From positions 1 to 11,841 of the forward strand of contig JAGADM010000138.1 of NCBI GenBank assembly GCA_017613595.1: a stretch of 11,841 bases of DNA, written 5' to 3'. Of this stretch, positions 6,829 to 11,841 are shown piece by piece. The DNA comes from Lachnospiraceae bacterium. GTDB lineage: Bacteria; Bacillota_A; Clostridia; Lachnospirales; Lachnospiraceae. The first letter of the stretch is position 1. Each line of letters opens with the position of its first letter. The position numbers were made by a program, and so were the translations under genes. The notes under the pieces were generated by a model, which had not been told where the DNA came from, searched no databases, and saw nothing but the letters and a program-made list of their open reading frames with translations.

Positions 6829-7707
6829 TTAACGGATACGGCTTCTGCGGTGATAATAGATCTTATATTCGGACGGCGTGCAGTTCTTCGCCTGCCGGAA
6901 TACGCGGTTGAAGGTTGCAATCGAGGTGAAGCCGGACTGCATCGCCACGTCGGTGACGGACAGGTGCGGGTTCAGAAGAAGCGACTCTGCAGCTTTTACG
7001 CGGCGCTGGTTTAAGTAGTTGTAGAACGATTGGCCCGTAAACTGCTTAAAAAGCCGTGAAAAATGGAATTTCGAAAAGCCGGCGAGCGAAGACGCCTTCT
7101 CGAGAGAAATCTCTTCGGCATAATTCGAATTAATATAGGAAACAACGTTATTCAGCTTCTCAACGTATTCCATCTGCTTTCCGAGACGCACTTCGGGGAA
7201 AATGACATCCGCGCGGATGTGCTGCCGCCCGAGGTGAACGAAGAAACGGAGCAGGTAGGAGTAGATCATTGTAATCCGCATCGGCTCGGAGCGGTGCTGG
7301 TATTCCTCAATCACTTCCTTTAGAAGACCGACTTCGGTATCATGAATCTCGGAATTGGAGTCCCCGGTGATCAGGATCGGCTGGGACAGGATCGGAGTCA
7401 GAGTAGAGAAGTCCTCAAACGCGCTCAGCACGGACAGGTCGAACATCAGGATAAGCCGCTGGCCTGTTGCGGGAGCGTTCAGCGTATGCAGTTCCCCGGG
7501 CGGGATGAACAGAATATCCCACGGTCCGAGTTCATACTTTCGCTCGTTGGTCGAAACCTGATAATCATTCTCAATCGGCATGATGATCTCGGCCGCGGTG
7601 TGCCAGTGCGTATCGTAGTTCATGTTCTGCCGGTTGATGTATAACAGGACGGATCGGTTGTCTTCATAGGCCACTTTTTCACGGGTGCCTTCCAGTTCGC
7701 GTGCCAT
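6829..7707 (-). CDS. AraC/XylS-family transcriptional regulator with cupin sensor domain
   Basis: This 292-residue regulator is divergent to the sugar transporter. The N-terminal cupin-like sensor (about 15-110) has the HWH motif (34-36) with nearby E40, and FIPPGELH (67-74), typical of sugar-sensing AraC proteins. The C-terminal double helix-turn-helix (about 185-287) includes FSKFHFSRLFKQFTG (211-225), a first-motif hallmark, and the second-motif signature SVTDVAMQSGFTSIATFNRVF (about 250-270). The start at 7707 is chosen because GAGAGGAA precedes it on the minus strand with 5 bases of spacing; ATGs at 7737 and 7797 are in frame but lack a ribosome site and precede no conserved sequence. 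By analogy with transporter-linked AraC regulators it probably activates the adjacent ABC operon in response to the imported sugar. Ligand and sites are unknown. Confidence 0.93.
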   Translation of the reverse strand: MARELEGTREKVAYEDNRSVLLYINRQNMNYDTHWHTAAEIIMPIENDYQVSTNERKYELGPWDILFIPPGELHTLNAPATGQRLILMFDLSVLSAFEDFSTLTPILSQPILITGDSNSEIHDTEVGLLKEVIEEYQHRSEPMRITMIYSYLLRFFVHLGRQHIRADVIFPEVRLGKQMEYVEKLNNVVSYINSNYAEEISLEKASSLAGFSKFHFSRLFKQFTGQSFYNYLNQRRVKAAESLLLNPHLSVTDVAMQSGFTSIATFNRVFRQAKNCTPSEYKIYYHRRSRIR

Positions 7708-7784
7708 GCTTATTCCTCTCGTTTCATATATTGCCATTGATTTTTCGGGGAAAACAAATGTTGCTAAAGGGAAAACCGATAAAA

Positions 7785-7881
7785 TGCACAAAAACAAGGG
7801 GTGTTTTTAGGGGATTTTGTGTACAGAAAGGGGAAATGAAGAGGGTAAATGCCATTTATCATCTCGAATTTTTGCACAAAA
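7785..7881 (+). repeat. Two direct copies of TGCACAAAA
   Basis: TGCACAAAA occurs at 7785-7793 and 7873-7881, with start points 88 bases apart, in the regulator-proximal half of the divergent region. The second copy continues upstream as TTTTTGCACA, close to the ATTTGCACA at 7988-7996. The similarity to the inverted repeat around the promoter suggests one family of protein-binding sites. In an AT-rich stretch a 9-base match may partly be chance. Confidence 0.45.
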
Positions 7882-7958
7882 TCCGTTGAAAAACACGGAA
7901 AAAAACCGTCGAAAAAAATGTTTTAGCAATATTTGACTATAATATAGCAAAAAATGAA

Positions 7959-7995
7959 GTGCAAATGCAATACTTTTTTTATATAATATTTGCAC
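7959..7995 (+). promoter_or_regulatory. Candidate transporter promoter inside an 8-bp inverted repeat
   Basis: A perfect TATAAT (7982-7987) lies 87 bases before the transporter ATG. It is bracketed by GTGCAAAT (7959-7966) and its exact inverse ATTTGCAC (7988-7995), with a 21-base gap. The left arm falls where the -35 should be and has only a poor -35 match, so the promoter looks weak without an activator; the right arm lies between -10 and the expected start site near 7994. A protein bound here would directly control initiation. The upstream TATAAT at 7938-7943 is a second -10 candidate but has no -35 at 16-18 bases. Confidence 0.55.
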
Positions 7996-8073
7996 ATCAT
8001 GGTGATTTCTGGGGTGTTTTGCGCGCTGAAATACCGAAACAGCTCGTACGGCACCGGCAGAACGGAGGTTCCA

Positions 8074-11061
8074 ATGTTAAAACTTTTAAAGAAAAAGAGT
8101 GTATACTGGTCGGCTTTGATCATAGCTGTCATCGTATTCCTTCTTGTTTGGAACGGAGTAACGAAGAAGACAGACTATTCCGACAAGTACAAGGGCTTCG
8201 ACTTCTCTAAGGTAGAGGCCGAAGGTCGTAGTGACTCGTATGCTGCTTTTCTTCAGCGCTATAAGGATGCCGCTTATCCTGAAAAGGACATTACGGTCGA
8301 TCTGAAGGAAGACCTGAACAAAGGAGAAGGATACGAGTATGCTGATGTCGCTTCGAAAAAGGGCGTTTTAAAGTCCTACGAAGACGGCTTTGTTGAGTTT
8401 GCTGTTAAAGTTCCGGAAGCCGGAATGTATAACATGATGCTCACTTACTATCCTGACACCGACAAGAAGACGTCCCGCGGCGTTGAGATTCAGAGAGAGC
8501 TCCTGATCAACGGGAAGGCACAGTATAACGGCGCCACCCAGATCGCTTTCCCGAGAATGTACACCGATGACGGCGTTATTACGGAAGATAACCAGGGCAA
8601 CCAGCTTCGTCCGAATCAGAAGGAAGCTCCGCGCTGGGAAACCGTATACATCCGTGATGACCAGGGTTACATTACCGAACCGTATTGTCTCTATTTCGAT
8701 GAGGGCATTAACTACATCCGCTTCAATGCGACGCAGGAGACCCTTATTCTGAGCGACCTCACTCTGAAGGCCGTTAAGGAGAGAGACACTTACAAGTCGT
8801 ATCTCAGCAAGATGGAGAGCGAGCATGGTTCCAGCACCGCTTCCAACAAGACAGCCGTACGTCTTGAGGGCGAAAAGGCTACGCTCCGTTCCGAGCAGTC
8901 TCTGTTCGCCACTTATGACAGATCCTCCGCAGTCACCTATCCTTACAGTGTAACAAGGCAGGTCTTCAACATGACCGGCGGCGAGAACTGGAAGAGAGCC
9001 GGCCAGTGGATTGAGTGGGAGTGCGAAGTTCCTGCTGACGGCTACTACGAGATTACCATTAAGGCAAGACAGAACTACAATCGTGGTTTCGTGTCGTGTC
9101 GTTCTTTGTATATCAACGGCGAGATTCCGTTTGACGAAGTTTCCGCCATTCAGTTCGCTTTCAGCAGCGACTGGAAGATGGTGAAGCTCGCGGACGAGAA
9201 GGGCAAAGCATACAAGTTCTTCCTTCATAAGGGCGTGAACTACATCCGTCTTGAGGTTACCCTCGGACAGATGGGCGACCTTCTGAACCGCATGAACGAC
9301 AGCGTATTCCGTATGAACAGCATGTATCGTCAGATTCTCGTTCTTACCGGAACAACGCCCGATGAAAACCGTGACTATAACATCGGCCAGAAGTACCCCG
9401 GCGTTATTTCCGCCATGGCCGATGAATACAAGGTTCTCTACAAACTGATTGATGACCTTGTAGCATATACCGGTGAGAAAGGCTCCCAGGTTACGGCATG
9501 TCTTACTCTCGCCGACCAGCTTGAGAAATTCGCAGCCGATGACGCGAAGATCCCGAAGAACCTCGTTGCCTTCAAGGGTAACGTAAGTTCCCTCGGTTCC
9601 GCAATCCTTACCCTGAGTGATGCTCAGCTCGATATCGACTACATTATCGTATCCGGCGGAGATTACAAGGTTAAGAACGATACCGCGAACTGGTTCCAGA
9701 AAGCATTCCATGAGATTAAGGCATTCGTTGCTTCCTTCACGGTTGACTACAATGCAATCGGTAACGTTTACGGCGATGAGATGGAAACCATTACGGTTTG
9801 GATCTTCAGCGGCCGTGACCAGAGTACCATTCTGAAGCGCCTGATCGACTCCGATTTCGTACCGAAGTACAACATCGGTGTCAACCTCGACCTGATCACC
9901 GCGGACGTTCTGCTTCCGGCAACGGTAGCCGGAACCGGCCCTGACGTGGCGCTCGGCGTAGCCGGCGGTGAGCCTGTTAACTACGCTTTGCGAGGAGCCG
10001 CCTGCGACCTGACGCAGTTCAAGCACAACGATGAAACCGGCGTGCTCGGATTTGATGAAGTCATCAAAGAATTCACGGAATCTTCGTGGGTTCCTTATAA
10101 ATATGGTAAAGGCGTTTACGCCATTCCCGAAACCCAGTACTTCAATGTTATGTTCTATCGTACCGATATCTTCGAAGAACTGAACCTTGAAGTTCCGCAG
10201 ACATGGGACGACCTGATCACGATTCTTTCCGAATTGCAGAAGTCTCATATGGATGTCGGTATTCCTTCCACGGAACGTAAGATCAATAACGTGGCGAACC
10301 CGGATATGAACGGTTTCTACGCACAGCTTTATCAGCGCGGCGCATCCCTTTACACGGATGATCTTTCCAGAGTAAACCTTGACTCCGATGTCGCGATTGA
10401 AGCTTTCGAAGCCTATACCAAGTTCTTCACGCATTACAATACTCCTCGTGATTATGCATTTGTAGACCGTTTCCGTACCGGTGAAATGCCGATCGGTTTC
10501 GTTGACTACAATACCTTCAATACCCTTTGCGTATCCGCTCCCGAGCTTCGCGGCTTGTGGGATATGGCTCTTATCCCGGGTACTTATGTAACGGATGAGA
10601 ACGGCGACAAGGTTGACCGCGACGGTGACGGCGAGTACGATATCGACCGAAGCGTACAGTGTTGGGGCGTTTGCTCGATGCTTCTTGAGAAATCCAAGAA
10701 GCATGAAGAGGCATGGACCTTCCTGCAGTGGTGGGCAAGTGCCGATATCCAGGCTCAGTACGGTATGGAACTTGAGGCGGTTATGGGTGAGTCCGCAAGA
10801 TATGCTCCTGCTAACATGAAAGCGTTTGATAAGCTTGCATGGAGTTCCAAGCAGCGTGAGATCCTTCTCGCTCAGAGAGAATGGATCGTAGGTACCCCTG
10901 AGGTTCCCGGCGGATACTACACTTCCAGACATATCGTTAACGCAGTTCGTAAGGTTATCAACGCGAACCAGGATGCACGTGAGACGCTTCTTGACTATAC
11001 GCGTGATATCAACGAAGAGATTAAGAAGAAGAGAATCGAATTCGGTCTCGAGAAAGAATAG
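8074..11061 (+). CDS. Membrane-anchored sugar-binding protein of an ABC importer with two N-terminal beta-sandwich-like domains
   Basis: This 995-residue protein is about twice the usual length of an extracellular solute-binding protein. Basic residues and one hydrophobic segment (about 11-27) start it, with no lipobox cysteine, so it is probably held by an uncleaved helix. Two homologous blocks follow, about 60-235 and 260-430: YNMMLTYYP with YEITIKARQ, LLINGKAQ with LYINGEIP, and GINYIRFNAT with GVNYIRLEVT. They look like carbohydrate-binding-module beta sandwiches. Residues about 430-565 look helical. Residues about 570-990 form an SBP_bac_1-type domain (ITVWIFSGRDQ, TGPDVALGVAGGEP, FNVMFYRTDIFEELNLEVPQTWDDL, EEAWTFLQWWAS). 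A DxDxDG-like loop lies at 848-858. GGAGG (8064-8068) sets the start at 8074; an upstream in-frame ATG at 7990 falls inside the promoter element. The MalF-type permease follows after 15 bases. Ligand unknown; probably an oligosaccharide. Confidence 0.9.
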   Translation: MLKLLKKKSVYWSALIIAVIVFLLVWNGVTKKTDYSDKYKGFDFSKVEAEGRSDSYAAFLQRYKDAAYPEKDITVDLKEDLNKGEGYEYADVASKKGVLKSYEDGFVEFAVKVPEAGMYNMMLTYYPDTDKKTSRGVEIQRELLINGKAQYNGATQIAFPRMYTDDGVITEDNQGNQLRPNQKEAPRWETVYIRDDQGYITEPYCLYFDEGINYIRFNATQETLILSDLTLKAVKERDTYKSYLSKMESEHGSSTASNKTAVRLEGEKATLRSEQSLFATYDRSSAVTYPYSVTRQVFNMTGGENWKRAGQWIEWECEVPADGYYEITIKARQNYNRGFVSCRSLYINGEIPFDEVSAIQFAFSSDWKMVKLADEKGKAYKFFLHKGVNYIRLEVTLGQMGDLLNRMNDSVFRMNSMYRQILVLTGTTPDENRDYNIGQKYPGVISAMADEYKVLYKLIDDLVAYTGEKGSQVTACLTLADQLEKFAADDAKIPKNLVAFKGNVSSLGSAILTLSDAQLDIDYIIVSGGDYKVKNDTANWFQKAFHEIKAFVASFTVDYNAIGNVYGDEMETITVWIFSGRDQSTILKRLIDSDFVPKYNIGVNLDLITADVLLPATVAGTGPDVALGVAGGEPVNYALRGAACDLTQFKHNDETGVLGFDEVIKEFTESSWVPYKYGKGVYAIPETQYFNVMFYRTDIFEELNLEVPQTWDDLITILSELQKSHMDVGIPSTERKINNVANPDMNGFYAQLYQRGASLYTDDLSRVNLDSDVAIEAFEAYTKFFTHYNTPRDYAFVDRFRTGEMPIGFVDYNTFNTLCVSAPELRGLWDMALIPGTYVTDENGDKVDRDGDGEYDIDRSVQCWGVCSMLLEKSKKHEEAWTFLQWWASADIQAQYGMELEAVMGESARYAPANMKAFDKLAWSSKQREILLAQREWIVGTPEVPGGYYTSRHIVNAVRKVINANQDARETLLDYTRDINEEIKKKRIEFGLEKE

Positions 11062-11076
11062 GAAGGAGGAAAACGT

Positions 11077-11841
11077 ATGAGTTATGCAAATTGGCGCAGA
11101 CGCAAACAGCTTCAGCGCAAATTTATGTGGAGAGACATCAGGACATACAAAACATGCTACGCTTTTCTTGCTCCCTATGCGATCATCTTCACTTTGTTCT
11201 ATGTTGTACCGGTGCTTGTTTCCATCTGGTATGGATTTACTTATTACAATGTTCTGCAGCCCGCACGTTTCATCGGAATGCGGAACTACATCAACCTGAT
11301 TCTTGTAGATGATATCTTCCTCACCGCGGTTAAGAACACATTCCTGATCGCGGCGATCACCGGACCGATCGGCTATATCGCGGCATTCCTGTTCGCATGG
11401 CTGATCCACGAACTGCCGAAACGGATCCGTGCGGTTGCGGTTTTGATCTTCTACGCACCTACGATTTCCGGTCAGGTTTACCTGATCTGGACATTCATTT
11501 TCTCCGGTGACTCCTACGGATACGCTAACGCGATCGGAACAGCATTAGGATTGTTGGAGAAACCGAGAATGTGGCTGACCGACCCCACATACATGATGAC
11601 GATCGTTATCATCGTAATTCTGTGGGCGTCCCTCGGTACCGGATTCCTTTCCTTCATTGCAGGTCTTAATACCATTCCGGATGACCAGTATGAAGCTGGT
11701 TATGTGGACGGTGTTAAAAACCGTTGGCAGGAGCTTTGGTACATTACCCTTCCGAACATGAAGTCCATGCTTATGTTCGGTGCCGTAATGTCCATTACGA
11801 CCGCATTCAACACCGCGGACGTTACGATGGCTCTTTGCGGA
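11077..11841 (+). CDS. Sugar ABC transporter permease, MalF/UgpA type (3' end outside window)
   Basis: This is the first 255 residues of a binding-protein-dependent transport permease. A basic N-terminus (WRRRKQLQRKF) precedes membrane segments at about 29-51, 86-110, 119-141, 172-196 and 231-248. LAPYAIIFTLFYVVPVLVSIW is typical of the first helix of MalF/UgpA-like sugar permeases, and RNYINLI matches the conserved site after it. The cytoplasmic EAA loop that docks the ATPase is at about 206-227 (EAGYVDGVKNRWQELW, then ITLPN). GGAAGGAGGA (11061-11070) lies 6 bases before ATG and overlaps the upstream stop region, so the two genes are co-transcribed and likely coupled. Family members are around 290-320 residues, so about 40-60 are missing. 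A MalG-like partner permease would be expected next; no ATPase gene is visible here. Confidence 0.95.
   Translation, partial: MSYANWRRRKQLQRKFMWRDIRTYKTCYAFLAPYAIIFTLFYVVPVLVSIWYGFTYYNVLQPARFIGMRNYINLILVDDIFLTAVKNTFLIAAITGPIGYIAAFLFAWLIHELPKRIRAVAVLIFYAPTISGQVYLIWTFIFSGDSYGYANAIGTALGLLEKPRMWLTDPTYMMTIVIIVILWASLGTGFLSFIAGLNTIPDDQYEAGYVDGVKNRWQELWYITLPNMKSMLMFGAVMSITTAFNTADVTMALCG

Larger units (their letters stand above)
7708..8073. promoter_or_regulatory. Divergent control region between the AraC and substrate-binding protein genes
   Basis: These 366 bases hold no credible gene. The region is markedly AT-rich against its neighbours. It contains A-tracts at 7889-7893, 7899-7905, 7912-7918 and 7950-7954, two TATAAT hexamers (7938-7943 and 7982-7987), repeated TGCACA-type motifs and an imperfect palindrome, AAAAACA (7790-7796) with TGTTTTT (7802-7808). 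Bases from about 7996 to 8063 look like a leader, ending in the GGAGG (8064-8068) ribosome site of the transporter gene. I found no convincing promoter for the regulator itself on the minus strand. Confidence 0.75.

Noticed and set aside
5646..6920. A 424-codon minus-strand open frame opposite the 529-residue gene
   Set aside because: It is in register with the sense codons and explained by the same codon bias. It also reads through the bidirectional terminator and has no recognisable motif.
7708..7797. Earlier starts (7797, 7737) for the AraC regulator
   Set aside because: Neither has a ribosome site, and the added residues are hydrophobic and unlike a cytoplasmic regulator N-terminus. The ATG at 7707 has GAGAGGAA at good spacing.
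7933..7943. TTGACT directly joined to TATAAT, resembling a promoter
   Set aside because: The two hexamers overlap instead of being about 17 bases apart, so they cannot be the -35 and -10 of one promoter. The TATAAT alone remains a weak -10 candidate.
7990..8073. Upstream in-frame ATG extension of the binding protein (28 extra residues)
   Set aside because: The ATG at 7990 lies inside the inverted repeat at the promoter and has no ribosome site, while GGAGG precedes the ATG at 8074 and a normal basic-plus-hydrophobic N-terminus starts there.
8368..11409. A 1013-codon open frame on the minus strand opposite the binding-protein gene and the permease start
   Set aside because: It is exactly in register with the sense codons, so it stays open only because the sense genes avoid TTA, CTA and TCA. 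It shows no recognisable domain, and the sense strand carries clear families with good ribosome sites.

Overview
The window looks like chromosome from a Gram-positive Clostridia-type bacterium, plausibly Lachnospiraceae. The grounds are strong AGGAGG-type ribosome sites, sigma-A-like promoters, intrinsic terminators and a carbohydrate ABC uptake locus typical of gut Firmicutes. Base composition looks balanced (around half GC, estimated by eye). The taxonomic call is an inference; no rRNA or other marker gene is present. I see no tRNA, rRNA, CRISPR array, insertion sequence or phage gene.

Layout. (1) Bases 1-556 are the 3' end of a glycogen phosphorylase gene, closed by a hairpin terminator. 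(2) A CCA-adding tRNA nucleotidyltransferase with an HD domain occupies 765-2147, with its own terminator. (3) A strong predicted promoter at 2193-2221 drives four tightly packed forward genes to 6752: a PAP2 membrane phosphatase, a GT2 glycosyltransferase fused to a GtrA flippase-like domain, a membrane-anchored NAGPA-type phosphodiester glycosidase, and an unrecognised 529-residue single-pass membrane protein. All four fit lipid-linked sugar chemistry at the cell envelope. (4) A bidirectional terminator separates this operon from a convergent AraC-family regulator (6829-7707, minus strand). (5) A 366-base AT-rich divergent region carries a promoter candidate bracketed by an inverted repeat, further copies of a TGCACA-type motif and spaced A-tracts. 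(6) A very large substrate-binding protein (8074-11061) follows: 995 residues, transmembrane-anchored rather than lipidated, with two duplicated beta-sandwich-like domains fused ahead of the sugar-binding domain. (7) A MalF-type permease starts at 11077 and runs off the window.

Working together: the AraC regulator probably senses a sugar and controls the divergent ABC importer, whose binding protein may capture an oligo- or polysaccharide through its extra domains. The glycogen phosphorylase is independently consistent with a carbohydrate-storing lifestyle. The PAP2/GT2-GtrA/NAGPA/unknown operon is the best candidate for an incompletely described system, possibly transferring or trimming sugars on an envelope glycopolymer. 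No function in that operon is proven beyond the family assignments.
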